Positions 34,666 through 42,513 of a DNA stretch of 47,845 nucleotides are shown one piece after another. A program made the position numbers and the translations under genes. Location: assembly GCA_034433695.1 (NCBI GenBank), contig DAOUAK010000106.1, positions 1 through 47,845 on the forward strand, in the 5' to 3' direction. Each line of letters begins with the position of its first letter. Positions within the stretch are counted from its first letter, which is position 1. The DNA comes from JASFBA01 sp034433695. Its GTDB lineage: Bacteria; Chloroflexota; Chloroflexia; DTKN01. The notes beneath the pieces are model-generated. The model saw nothing but the letters and a program-made list of their open reading frames with translations. It searched no databases and was not told the origin of the DNA.

Positions 34666-35487
34666 ATGGAAATCGTCGTCTGCGTCAAGCCGGTCCCCGA
34701 CCCCCGGCAGTGGTCCAAGATTTCCCTGGACCCCCAGACCAAGGTCTTGCAGCGCGAGGGCGTGGAGATGGTGATCAACCCGCTCGACCGCCACGCCCTG
34801 GAGGCCGCCCTCCAGATTCGCCAGTCCCTTGGGGGGCGGGTGCGTGTCCTCAGCATGGCCCCGCTTTCTACCCTGGAGGTGCTTCGGGAGACGTTGGCCC
34901 TGGGAGCCGACGAGGCCGTGCTCCTCTCCGACCGCGCCTTTGCCGGCAGCGACACCCTGGCCACCGTTCGGGTGCTGGCGGCCGGTATCCGTCGCTGGGG
35001 CGTGCGTCCCGACCTGATCCTCTGTGGTGCCGAAAGTGCGGACGGCAGCACCGGCCAGGTAGGGCCACAACTTGCCGTCCTGCTGGGGATGGCTTCGGTC
35101 TCCTACGTCTGCGGCCTGGAGGAAGTCACCCCGGAGCGGGCAATCGTCCGCTGGCAAACGGAGGAAGGCTATGCCCGGGTGGAAGTGCGCCTGCCGGCCG
35201 TCCTCACCCTGACCCGGGCCTGTAACCGCCCCCGAGGCATTACGATGCTGGGCGTCGTGCAGGCCCGGGGCAAACCCCTCTCCGTCTGGACGGCGGCCGA
35301 CCTGGGGATAGGCCCCTCCCAGGTGGGGCTTGCCGGCTCGCCCACCCAGATGGGCGACATGTGGATGCCCGAAAGCGGCCGACGGCAGGAAATCCTCCCC
35401 GGGAAGCCGGAGGAGGCGGTGCAGGCCCTTTTGCAGCGCCTGCGCGAACTGGCCGTCCTGCCGGAGAGGCCGGGGAGGGGAAGATGA
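34666..35487 (+). CDS. etfB: Electron transfer flavoprotein beta subunit
   Basis: This 273-residue ETF beta/FixA-family protein has MEIVVCVKPVPDP at the start, INPLDRHALEAALQIR, and the nucleotide-binding segment LILCGAESADGSTGQVGPQLA. It shuttles electrons between the adjacent acyl-CoA dehydrogenase and the respiratory chain. Whether it is a bifurcating type cannot be settled by eye. The ATG follows the dehydrogenase stop by 4 bases (GGGGTGA upstream), and its own stop overlaps the etfA start (ATGA). Confidence 0.93.
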   Translation: MEIVVCVKPVPDPRQWSKISLDPQTKVLQREGVEMVINPLDRHALEAALQIRQSLGGRVRVLSMAPLSTLEVLRETLALGADEAVLLSDRAFAGSDTLATVRVLAAGIRRWGVRPDLILCGAESADGSTGQVGPQLAVLLGMASVSYVCGLEEVTPERAIVRWQTEEGYARVEVRLPAVLTLTRACNRPRGITMLGVVQARGKPLSVWTAADLGIGPSQVGLAGSPTQMGDMWMPESGRRQEILPGKPEEAVQALLQRLRELAVLPERPGRGR

Positions 35488-36464
35488 GCGCCGCACTCTG
35501 GGTCTTTGCCGAGCAACGCCGTGGCCGCTTGCAGCCGGTCGTGCTGGAAATTCTCGGCCGGGGACGGGAACTGGCCGACCGGCACGCTTTCCCCCTGGAG
35601 GCCGTCTTGCTGGGAGATGGTGTGGAGGCGCTGGTGGAGGAACTCTTTTCCGCCGGGGCCGATACCGTCTACCTGGCCGACCATCCTCTCCTGGCCGATT
35701 ACAGCGCCGATGCCTACGCGGCCATCCTGGATCAACTCGTTCGGGAGCATCGGCCCGACATCCTTCTCCTGGGGCATACGGCCATCGGGCGGGACCTGGC
35801 CCCGGTGGTGGCGGCACGCCTGGAGACGGGCCTTTCCGCCCACGTCACCGGGCTGGAGATCGACGAGCACGGTCGGCTCCGGCAGATCGTCCCGGCCTGG
35901 GGAGGACGGGGGATGTGCGCCATCCTCTGCCCACAGGCCCGTCCGCAGATGGCTACGGTGCGTCCCGGGGTGCTGCCGCGACCGGCCCTCCATCCCGGTC
36001 GGACAGGCCGGCTGGTGCGCGTGGCGGCCTCGTTGGAAGCGGCGGCCATCCGCACCCGCCTGCTGGAATGGGTCCCCCAGGAAACGGCCGCCCAATCCCT
36101 GACCGAGGCGGAGATCGTGGTGGCCGGCGGGGCCGGCCTGGGCGACCGCGAGGGCTGGCGCCTCGTCGAGCGACTGGCCGAGGTGCTGGGGGCAGCGGTC
36201 GGCGGGACCCGGCCGCCGCTGGACCAGGGCTGGATCGGGGAGGGACAGATGATCGGCCAGAGCGGAGTGACGGTGCGTCCCCGACTCTACATCGGCATCG
36301 GCATCTCCGGAGAGATGCAGCACACCGTGGGCATCCGCGATGCCGGCGTGGTGGTGGCGATCAATTGTGACCCCCGGGCCCGGATCTTCCAGGAGGCCGA
36401 CTTTGGCATCGTCGGCGATGCACGGGAGGTCGTGCCGCTGCTCATCGCCGCATTGGAAGGATAG
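35484..36464 (+). CDS. etfA: Electron transfer flavoprotein alpha subunit
   Basis: This 326-residue ETF alpha/FixB-family protein has an N-terminal alpha/beta domain (MSAALWVFAEQRRG...). The C-terminal FAD-binding domain runs from IVVAGGAGLGDREGW through GQMIGQSGVTVRPRLYIGIGISGEMQHTVG to VVAINCDPRARIFQEADFGIVGD. These are the FAD contacts conserved in the family. The ATG at 35484 overlaps the etfB stop; the longer open frame in the same register runs into etfB and is not used. It forms a heterodimer with EtfB. Confidence 0.94.
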   Translation: MSAALWVFAEQRRGRLQPVVLEILGRGRELADRHAFPLEAVLLGDGVEALVEELFSAGADTVYLADHPLLADYSADAYAAILDQLVREHRPDILLLGHTAIGRDLAPVVAARLETGLSAHVTGLEIDEHGRLRQIVPAWGGRGMCAILCPQARPQMATVRPGVLPRPALHPGRTGRLVRVAASLEAAAIRTRLLEWVPQETAAQSLTEAEIVVAGGAGLGDREGWRLVERLAEVLGAAVGGTRPPLDQGWIGEGQMIGQSGVTVRPRLYIGIGISGEMQHTVGIRDAGVVVAINCDPRARIFQEADFGIVGDAREVVPLLIAALEG

Positions 36465-36474
36465 GGGACCGGAT

Positions 36475-36503
36475 TTGCCCATCCGGCCCGACCGTGTTAT
36501 AAT
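36475..36503 (+). promoter_or_regulatory. Promoter of the methyl-cycle operon
   Basis: TTGCCC (36475-36480) and a perfect TATAAT (36498-36503) are 17 bases apart. Transcription should begin near 36510, giving a leader of about 135 bases before mtnA. Confidence 0.75.
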
Positions 36504-36509
36504 TCTGGA

Positions 36510-36643
36510 TACAAGCCGGCGGCAAGCAGGTCCGCCATGGTGCCGATTGGGGTATGGGCGTAAAGCGCCTTTCCCCGTAGGGAGAAAAAGCCAAGTGCCC
36601 TGGCCTCTTTCGTTAGAGGTCTTTTTTTGCCCGGAGGAAAGCG
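36510..36643 (+). promoter_or_regulatory. Structured 5' leader with attenuator upstream of mtnA
   Basis: The leader contains a stem GGCGG/CCGCC (36518-36536) and a second hairpin at 36549-36576 (GGGG, GGCG, loop TAAAG, CGCC, CCCC). A purine-rich strand (GGGAGAAAAAG) follows, then an intrinsic terminator ending 15 bases before the mtnA start. This arrangement fits a riboswitch or attenuator controlling the SAM-cycle genes. It does not match the SAM-I, SAM-II, SAM-III, SAM-IV or SAH consensus as I know them. A nine-codon frame with its own ATG (36537-36563, MVPIGVWA then stop) lies inside, so leader-peptide attenuation is the alternative. Confidence 0.55.
36602..36628 (+). terminator. Intrinsic terminator in the mtnA leader
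   Basis: GGCCTCT (36602-36608) pairs with AGAGGTC (36615-36621) around TTCGTT, with one G-U pair, followed by seven T. It lies upstream of the gene rather than after it, and the distance from the etfA stop (138 bases, with a new promoter in between) argues against it being the etfA terminator. Confidence 0.8.
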
Positions 36644-37693
36644 GTGGCCGAAGAAATTCAGAGCGTCATCTGGCAGGACGGCGTGGTGCGCCTGCTCGAC
36701 CAGACGGCCTTGCCCCGGCGCGAAGTCTGGCTGGAGTGTTCCCGGGTGGAGGAGGTGGCCCGGGCCGTTGCCGAGATGCGGGTACGGGGGGCGCCGGCCA
36801 TCGGGTTGGCAGCGGCCTATGGCATCGCCCTGGCCGCCGTTCATGCCAACTGTCGGGAAGCAAGCGCGCTCCTGCCGATTGCGGAGGAGGCCGGCCGGCT
36901 CCTGCGGGCCACCCGCCCGACGGCGGCCAATTTGTCCTGGGCCGTGGAACGGATGTTGGCCCGGGTGCGGGCCGTACAGGTGCTCAGCCCCGAGGATGCG
37001 GTGGACGCCATCGTCCGTGAAGCCCAATCCATCGCTCAGGAAAACGAGGCCGCCAACCGCCGGATGTCCCAGTTAGGCCAGGCCCTCTTGCCCCAGAAAG
37101 CCACCGTGCTGACCCATTGCAACACCGGCGCCTTGGCCACCGGCGCCTACGGTACGGCCCTGGGGGTCATTCGGGCCGCCTTTGAGCAGGGGAAGGAAAT
37201 CCACGTCCTGGTGGGGGAAACCCGCCCCTTCCTCCAGGGGGCCCGCCTGACCGTCTGGGAACTTCGGCGGTGGGGCATCCCCTGCACCCTGATTACCGAC
37301 AATATGGCCGGCCACTTTATGCAACGCGGCCGGGTGGACGCCGTCATCGTGGGGGCCGACCGTATCGCCGCCAACGGCGACCTGGCCAACAAAATCGGCA
37401 CCTACAGCCTGGCCGTGCTCGCCTTCGCCCACGGTATCCCTTTCTACAGCGTCGCCCCAACGTCCACCGTAGACCTGAGCCTGCCCGACGGCAGCCGCAT
37501 TCCCTTGGAGGAACGCGACCCCCGCGAGGTTACCCATCTCGAGGGCCATCCCATCGCCCCCCGGGGCACCGTGGCCGCTTATCCTGCCTTCGATGTAACC
37601 CCTTACCGTTATGTCACCGCCATCATCACCGAGCGTGGCATCGCCCGGGCCCCCTACGAGGAAAGCCTGCGGCGGCTCCTGGAGGAGGCCTGA
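36644..37693 (+). CDS. mtnA: S-methyl-5-thioribose-1-phosphate isomerase
   Basis: This 349-residue enzyme of the eIF2B-like fold isomerises methylthioribose 1-phosphate to methylthioribulose 1-phosphate in MTA salvage. Recognisable segments are MRVRGAPAIGLAAAYG, LTHCNTGALATGAYGTALGVIR (catalytic Cys), ETRPFLQGARLT, and VIVGADRIAANGDLANKIGTY (catalytic Asp). The start is a GTG with GGAGG six bases upstream. It is the first gene of the operon behind the attenuated leader; the next gene follows after one base. A ribose-1,5-bisphosphate isomerase role is less likely given the methionine-cycle neighbours. Confidence 0.93.
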   Translation: MAEEIQSVIWQDGVVRLLDQTALPRREVWLECSRVEEVARAVAEMRVRGAPAIGLAAAYGIALAAVHANCREASALLPIAEEAGRLLRATRPTAANLSWAVERMLARVRAVQVLSPEDAVDAIVREAQSIAQENEAANRRMSQLGQALLPQKATVLTHCNTGALATGAYGTALGVIRAAFEQGKEIHVLVGETRPFLQGARLTVWELRRWGIPCTLITDNMAGHFMQRGRVDAVIVGADRIAANGDLANKIGTYSLAVLAFAHGIPFYSVAPTSTVDLSLPDGSRIPLEERDPREVTHLEGHPIAPRGTVAAYPAFDVTPYRYVTAIITERGIARAPYEESLRRLLEEA

Positions 37694-37694
37694 G

Positions 37695-38732
37695 ATGGAT
37701 TTTTCTCCCCGGTGCCTCCCGACCGCGGTGGGCAGCCTTCCCCACCGGGAACCGAAAGAGGCCTGTGACCTGGTCTTCAAGTACCTTCCGACCATCCCGG
37801 CCTGGCCACAATTGCCACGTCGCTCCTTCCGCGAAAATATGTACGTGCAATACGGAGAACGTTTCCCCGGCCTGGTCGTGGATATGGAGCGGGAAAAGGT
37901 CTATGTGGACCGCACCCGCGCCGACGAAGAACTGGAACGGCTGTATCTGGCCTATCTGGAGGACCAGGTGGAGGACTGGGGCATCAGCGCGGAAAATGCT
38001 TCCGGCCTCCACGCCTTCCTGGCCCGCCGGGAGGCCCTGGCCGGAGCCTATGCCGTCAAAGGGCAGGTCACCGGCCCGATCAGTATGGGATTGCAACTGA
38101 CCGATGCTTCCCTGCGCCCGATCCTCTACGACGAGGTCCTGGCCGATGCCCTGGCCAAACACCTCCGTCTAAAGGCGGCCTGGATGGAGCACCAGTTGCG
38201 CCGGGTTAACGAGAGGACCATCGTCTTCGTGGACGAACCGTACCTAACGGCCTACGGCTCCGCCTTCGTTTCGCTGAGTCGGGAGCAGGTCATCGCCGCC
38301 CTGGAGGAGGTCTTCGGCGGGTTGAGCGGCCTTCGGGGGGTGCACTGCTGCGGCAATACCGACTGGTCTATCCTTCTGGAGACCTCGGTGCAGATCCTGA
38401 ACCTGGATGCCTACAACTACGCCGAAAGCCTTTCCCTCTACCCCGAAGCGGTGCGGGCCTTTCTCCTGCGCGGAGGCACAATTGCCTGGGGCATCGTTCC
38501 TCAGGACGAAGCAGGCATCGCCGCTTCCACGGTAGAGTTGCTTGTGGGGCGACTGGAGGCCGCATGGGGGCTACTTACGGCCAAGGGCATTCCGCTGGAC
38601 GATCTGCTGGCCGCCTGTCTCATCACCCCTTCCTGCGGTCTGGGCTCGGTTTCCCCGGAGGCGGCAGCGCGGGCGCTGGAACTCACCGCCGGCGTCTCCC
38701 GGGCCGTACGAGAAAAGTATCGAATCGCCTGA
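37695..38732 (+). CDS. Core MetE-like (cobalamin-independent type) methionine synthase
   Basis: This 345-residue protein of the UROD/MetE TIM-barrel family has the start LPTAVGSLPHREPKEACD and GQVTGPISMGLQL. Zinc-ligand candidates are HCCGNTDW (near 215-222) and the C-terminal TPSCGLGS. It corresponds to the short C-terminal half of classical MetE, like the archaeal and core-MetE enzymes, which take the methyl group from a methyl-corrinoid protein rather than methyl-tetrahydrofolate. Its role here would be homocysteine to methionine; the methyl donor is inferred. It begins one base after the mtnA stop and ends 8 bases before the kinase gene. Confidence 0.75.
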   Translation: MDFSPRCLPTAVGSLPHREPKEACDLVFKYLPTIPAWPQLPRRSFRENMYVQYGERFPGLVVDMEREKVYVDRTRADEELERLYLAYLEDQVEDWGISAENASGLHAFLARREALAGAYAVKGQVTGPISMGLQLTDASLRPILYDEVLADALAKHLRLKAAWMEHQLRRVNERTIVFVDEPYLTAYGSAFVSLSREQVIAALEEVFGGLSGLRGVHCCGNTDWSILLETSVQILNLDAYNYAESLSLYPEAVRAFLLRGGTIAWGIVPQDEAGIAASTVELLVGRLEAAWGLLTAKGIPLDDLLAACLITPSCGLGSVSPEAAARALELTAGVSRAVREKYRIA

Positions 38733-38740
38733 GGAAAACG

Positions 38741-39739
38741 ATGATCGTCGTTACCGGCTCGATCGCTTTCGACTACCTGATGGTCTTCCCCGGCCGTTTC
38801 AAGGAGCACATCCTGGGCGACCAGATCGAGCATATCAGCCTGAGTTTCCTGGTGGACGAGATGAAGGTGGTACGGGGAGGATGTGCTGCCAACATCGCCT
38901 ACTCCCTGGCCCTGCTAGGAGAACGGCCTTATCTCATGGCGACCATCGGCTGCGACGGGGCCGAGTACCGCGACTGGCTGGCCGCCCAGGGAGTGGATGT
39001 ATCCGGACTCCGCCTCTGCCCGGATTGCTTCACCGCCTCCTTCTTCGTCAACACCGACCTGGACGGAAACCAGATCGCCACCTTCTACAGCGGGGCCATG
39101 AGTCGGGCCAGGGAACTTTCCTTCTACGATTTTCCCAATCCCCGGGAGATCGAATGGGCCATCATCTCGCCGAACGATCCGCAGGCCATGCGGCGCTATA
39201 CCCAGGAGTGTCGGGAACTGGGCATCCCCTTCATCTATGATCCCAGTCAGCAGGTCGCGCGGGTCGGCGGCGAGGAACTGCTCGAAAGCGTCCGGGGGGC
39301 CCGTATCCTCATCGTCAACGAGTACGAATATGAACTCTTCCGCAAAAAGACGGGGCTGGATGAGGCCGGCCTTCTGGCCCTGGTGGAAACGCTCATCGTC
39401 ACCCGGGGCCCAGAAGGCTCTATCATCATGACCCGGGAGGAGGGGCAACGGGTGACCTATAAAATTCCGGCAGCCCCGGCAGCCCATCGCCTGGATCCCA
39501 CCGGCGTGGGAGATGCTTACCGGGCCGGCCTCCTCAAGGGCCTTCGCGCCGGATTGCCCTGGCCGATCGTTGGACGCCTGGCTTCCCTGGCAGCCGTTTA
39601 CGTCCTGGAGCATGAGGGGCCTCAACCGGCTCCCTACAGCCGGGAGGATTTTGTGGCCCGCTATGAGCGAACCTTTGGCCCGGAGGAGGCCGTGCGCCGG
39701 GCCCTCCTTTCGACCTCGGGAGTGGCTAATGGGGCTTGA
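38741..39739 (+). CDS. PfkB-family sugar/nucleoside kinase, probable adenosine kinase
   Basis: This 332-residue ribokinase-fold kinase has MIVVTGSIAFDYLMVFPG at the start, GGCAANIAYSLALLGERPYLMATIG (PfkB signature 1 region) and LDPTGVGDAYRAGLLKG (signature 2, with the catalytic Asp and anion hole). Position between MetE-like and ahcY genes makes adenosine the best substrate guess: it would remove the adenosine made by SAH hydrolysis and pull that reaction forward. The ATG at 38741 follows the preceding stop by 8 bases with a modest site (TGAGGA). The longer open frame lies inside the upstream gene. Confidence 0.83.
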   Translation: MIVVTGSIAFDYLMVFPGRFKEHILGDQIEHISLSFLVDEMKVVRGGCAANIAYSLALLGERPYLMATIGCDGAEYRDWLAAQGVDVSGLRLCPDCFTASFFVNTDLDGNQIATFYSGAMSRARELSFYDFPNPREIEWAIISPNDPQAMRRYTQECRELGIPFIYDPSQQVARVGGEELLESVRGARILIVNEYEYELFRKKTGLDEAGLLALVETLIVTRGPEGSIIMTREEGQRVTYKIPAAPAAHRLDPTGVGDAYRAGLLKGLRAGLPWPIVGRLASLAAVYVLEHEGPQPAPYSREDFVARYERTFGPEEAVRRALLSTSGVANGA

Positions 39740-39833
39740 AGTGGAGGAACTCTACCGCGTCTTGCAAGAGGACACTACCGACCTGGAGCGCTTTGCCCAG
39801 GCTGTTGTCGCTTTGTTGAGAGGTGAACTGTGA
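39729..39833 (+). CDS. Putative 34-residue coupled small protein
   Basis: A short frame, MGLEVEELYRVLQE to VVALLRGEL, overlaps the end of the kinase gene by 11 bases and the ahcY start by one to four bases. GGGAG lies six bases before its ATG. The sequence is acidic and looks like two amphipathic helices. It bridges the roughly 90-base gap in an otherwise tightly coupled operon. I do not recognise it; it may be a real microprotein or only a translational coupling frame. Confidence 0.4.
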   Translation: MGLEVEELYRVLQEDTTDLERFAQAVVALLRGEL

Positions 39834-41092
39834 TGGTAGACCATGAAGTCAAAGACCTGAACCTCGCTGGCCAGGGTAGGCTGCGCATCGAATGGGCGGA
39901 GCGGGATATGCCCGTGCTGCGCCTGATTCGGGAGCGCTTCGAGCGGGAGAAGCCGCTTCGGGGCATCCGACTGGGGGCCTGTCTGCACGTGACGACGGAG
40001 ACGGCCAACCTCATGCGCACGCTACAGGCCGGCGGGGCCGAACTGGCCCTCTGCGCTTCCAATCCCCTCTCCACCCAGGACGATGTGGCCGCCTCTCTGG
40101 TGGCCGATTACGGCATCTCCGTCTTTGCCATCAAGGGTGAGGACGGCGAGACCTATTACCGCCATGTCCGTTCGGTGCTGGCGACCAACCCGCGCATCAC
40201 CATGGACGACGGGGCCGACCTGGTGACCACTCTCCTCAAGGAGCGTACCGACCTCATCCCTCATATGTTCGGTTCCACCGAGGAGACGACCACGGGGGTC
40301 ATTCGCCTGCGGGCCATGGCCGCCGAAGGCCGCATCCTCTTCCCCGTGATCGCCGTCAACGACGCCGACAGCAAGCACCTCTTCGACAACCGTTACGGCA
40401 CCGGCCAGTCCACGATTGACGGTATCCTGCGGGCGACGAACAAACTCCTGGCCGGCTCGACCTTTGTGGTGGCCGGCTACGGGATGTGCAGCCGGGGCAT
40501 CGCCATGCGGGCGCGGGGGATGGGGGCGCGCGTCATCATCACCGAGGTGAACCCGCTCCGGGCGCTGGAGGCGGTGATGGACGGCTACGAGGTCATGCCG
40601 ATGCGCGAAGCGGCCAGGAGGGGTGACATCTTTGTCACCTCGACCGGCTGTAAGCAGGTGATCGGGGAAGAGCACTTTGCGGTGATGAAGGATGGAGCGA
40701 TCGTGGCCAACTCCGGCCATTTCAATGTAGAGATCGACATTCCGGCCCTGGAACGGCTATCCCGCGCCCGCCGGACGATTCGACCCTTTGTCGAGGAGTT
40801 TACCCTGACCGACGGCCGGCACATCTATCTCCTAGGCGAAGGACGGCTCATCAACCTGGCCGCGGCGGAGGGGCATCCATCCAGCGTGATGGATATGAGT
40901 TTCGCCAACCAGGCTATGGCGGCGGAGTATCTGGTGAAAAACGCCGGCCGGTTGACACCCGGTGTCTACCGGATGCCGGAGGAACTGGACCGGGAGATCG
41001 CCTGGCTAAAGTTGCAGACCATGGGCATCTCCATCGACGTGCTCACCCCGGAGCAGGAACGCTACCTGCGCTCGTGGGAGGAGGGGACGTAG
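39833..41092 (+). CDS. ahcY: Adenosylhomocysteinase
   Basis: This 419-residue NAD-dependent enzyme hydrolyses S-adenosylhomocysteine to adenosine and homocysteine. Key motifs are present: CLHVTTETANLMRTL, ASNPLSTQDDVAA, MDDGADLV, GSTEETTTGV, NDADSKHLFDNRYGTGQS (substrate site Lys/Asp/Asn), and the NAD-binding VVAGYGMCSRGIA. It lacks the roughly 40-residue insertion found in plant and many proteobacterial forms. GAGGTGA precedes the ATG; a GTG one codon earlier is equally possible and overlaps the small ORF. metK follows after 97 bases. Confidence 0.96.
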   Translation: MVDHEVKDLNLAGQGRLRIEWAERDMPVLRLIRERFEREKPLRGIRLGACLHVTTETANLMRTLQAGGAELALCASNPLSTQDDVAASLVADYGISVFAIKGEDGETYYRHVRSVLATNPRITMDDGADLVTTLLKERTDLIPHMFGSTEETTTGVIRLRAMAAEGRILFPVIAVNDADSKHLFDNRYGTGQSTIDGILRATNKLLAGSTFVVAGYGMCSRGIAMRARGMGARVIITEVNPLRALEAVMDGYEVMPMREAARRGDIFVTSTGCKQVIGEEHFAVMKDGAIVANSGHFNVEIDIPALERLSRARRTIRPFVEEFTLTDGRHIYLLGEGRLINLAAAEGHPSSVMDMSFANQAMAAEYLVKNAGRLTPGVYRMPEELDREIAWLKLQTMGISIDVLTPEQERYLRSWEEGT

Positions 41093-41189
41093 GCGTTATG
41101 CATCGGCATGCGCGAAAGCGGGCTAAAAGGGGCCGGCGGTTCAGGATAGTTCTCGAATCGCTTGAAAGATGTCAAAAGGAGGTTACCCT

Positions 41190-42395
41190 ATGCGCAACAT
41201 CACCATCGAGGAACTCCATGCCACGCCGGTGGCAGAACAGCGAGTAGAACTGGTCGAACGCAAAGGGGTCGGCCACCCCGACTCGATTTGCGATGCCATC
41301 ATGGAGGCCGTCTCGGTAGCCCTCTGCCGGGAGTATCAGGCCACCTTCGGCCGCATCGTCCACCACAACATCGACAAGGGCCTTCTGGTGGCCGGCCGCA
41401 CGACCCCCCGGATCGGCGGAGGCACGGTGGATGAGCCGATGCGCCTCATCTTCGGCGACCGCGCCATCTACGAGTACCGGGGCAAGACCGTGCCAGTGGG
41501 TGAGATCGCCGTCGAGACGGCCAAATCCTGGATTCGCCAGCACCTGCGCTTCGTGGACCCAGATGTGCACGTCGTCTACCAGAACGAGATCAAGCCTGGC
41601 TCGCCGGAACTGACCGACATCTTTGACCGCAAGGAAATCGGGGCCAACGATACCTCGGCCGCCGTAGGCTACGCCCCCTACACCGATACAGAGCGCATCG
41701 TCCTGGCCACGGAACAGTTCATCAACGGCCCCGTCTTCAAGGCCCGCTTCCCCGAGTCGGGGGAGGATGTCAAGGTGATGGGCTTCCGCCGCAACCGGGA
41801 ACTCATCCTGACCGTGGCCATGGCCTTTGTGGACCGCTTCGTCCAGAGCCCGGAGCACTATTTTGCCCGCAAAGAGGAAATGCGCGCCGCCATCGCCGAT
41901 TTTGTCCGGCGGCAGACTTATTCCTTCGATCAGGTGCGCATTGACATCAACACCCTGGACGATCCCTCCCGGGGCGAGGCGGGGATGTACCTGACCGTCC
42001 TGGGCACTTCGGCCGAAAGCGGAGACGGCGGCCAGGTCGGCCGGGGCAACAAGGTCAACCAGGTCATCGCCCTGAACCGACCGATGAGCACCGAGGCGGC
42101 CGCCGGGAAAAACCCGATCAGCCACGTGGGTAAGATTTACAACCTGCTCAGCCATCACATGGCCCTGGAGGTCTACAAGCGCGTCCCCGGCCTGCGCGAA
42201 GTCTACATCTGGCTTTGCAGCCAGATCGGGGTGCCCATCGACAAGCCGCTCATCGCCTCGGCCCAGGTGATCCTCGAACCGGGCGTGTCGCTGGCCGACG
42301 TACAGGAGGATATCTCCGAAACGATCGAGGCCGAACTGGACGGCATCTACACCTTTACCCAGCGCCTGGCCCGGGGCGAACTTCCAGTTTGGTAG
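41190..42395 (+). CDS. mat: Archaeal-type S-adenosylmethionine synthetase
   Basis: This 401-residue enzyme makes SAM from methionine and ATP. It belongs to the divergent archaeal family (AdoMet_Synthase), not the usual bacterial MetK: RVELVERKGVGHPDSICDAIMEAVS at the start, HHNIDKGLLVAGRTTPRIGGG, TGxSAExGDGGQVGRGNKVNQVIALNRPMSTEAAAGKNP-type segment and HVGKIYN. Bacterial MetK would begin with a SESVTEGHPDK motif. AGGAGG lies seven bases before the ATG. The 97-base gap to ahcY holds a small hairpin (41098-41109) but no obvious terminator. An origin by transfer from archaea is plausible but not proven here. Confidence 0.92.
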   Translation: MRNITIEELHATPVAEQRVELVERKGVGHPDSICDAIMEAVSVALCREYQATFGRIVHHNIDKGLLVAGRTTPRIGGGTVDEPMRLIFGDRAIYEYRGKTVPVGEIAVETAKSWIRQHLRFVDPDVHVVYQNEIKPGSPELTDIFDRKEIGANDTSAAVGYAPYTDTERIVLATEQFINGPVFKARFPESGEDVKVMGFRRNRELILTVAMAFVDRFVQSPEHYFARKEEMRAAIADFVRRQTYSFDQVRIDINTLDDPSRGEAGMYLTVLGTSAESGDGGQVGRGNKVNQVIALNRPMSTEAAAGKNPISHVGKIYNLLSHHMALEVYKRVPGLREVYIWLCSQIGVPIDKPLIASAQVILEPGVSLADVQEDISETIEAELDGIYTFTQRLARGELPVW

Positions 42396-42513
42396 AAGCC
42401 GACCGGTCGCCTCCCTTGACCGTGCTCGGACCGCAATGCGCTTTCCAGGCGCGGACATGCAACGACCGGCAAAACGGCTGTGCGCCCTTCCGGCGGGGAC
42501 GGAGGAGGACAAG

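Noticed and set aside
33420..35051. 543-codon minus-strand frame across the acyl-CoA dehydrogenase and etfB
   Set aside because: Antisense to two strongly conserved genes, no recognisable domain.
36510..36643. TPP or FMN riboswitch in the mtnA leader (CGTAGGGA and CCGGCGGCAA fragments)
   Set aside because: Isolated similarity; the other conserved boxes of both classes are absent.
41093..41189. SAM-II-type riboswitch in the ahcY-metK gap (contains GCTAAAAGG)
   Set aside because: Only one short string resembles the consensus; the required first stem-loop and pseudoknot partner are not visible.
42430..42460. Fourth copy of the GGAAA-loop hairpin before aspS (GCGC, CTGGAAA, GCGC)
   Set aside because: Loop is similar but the stem is only four bases and unrelated, so chance is likely.
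41172..42512. 446-codon minus-strand frame across metK
   Set aside because: Antisense shadow; the plus strand encodes a clear SAM synthetase.
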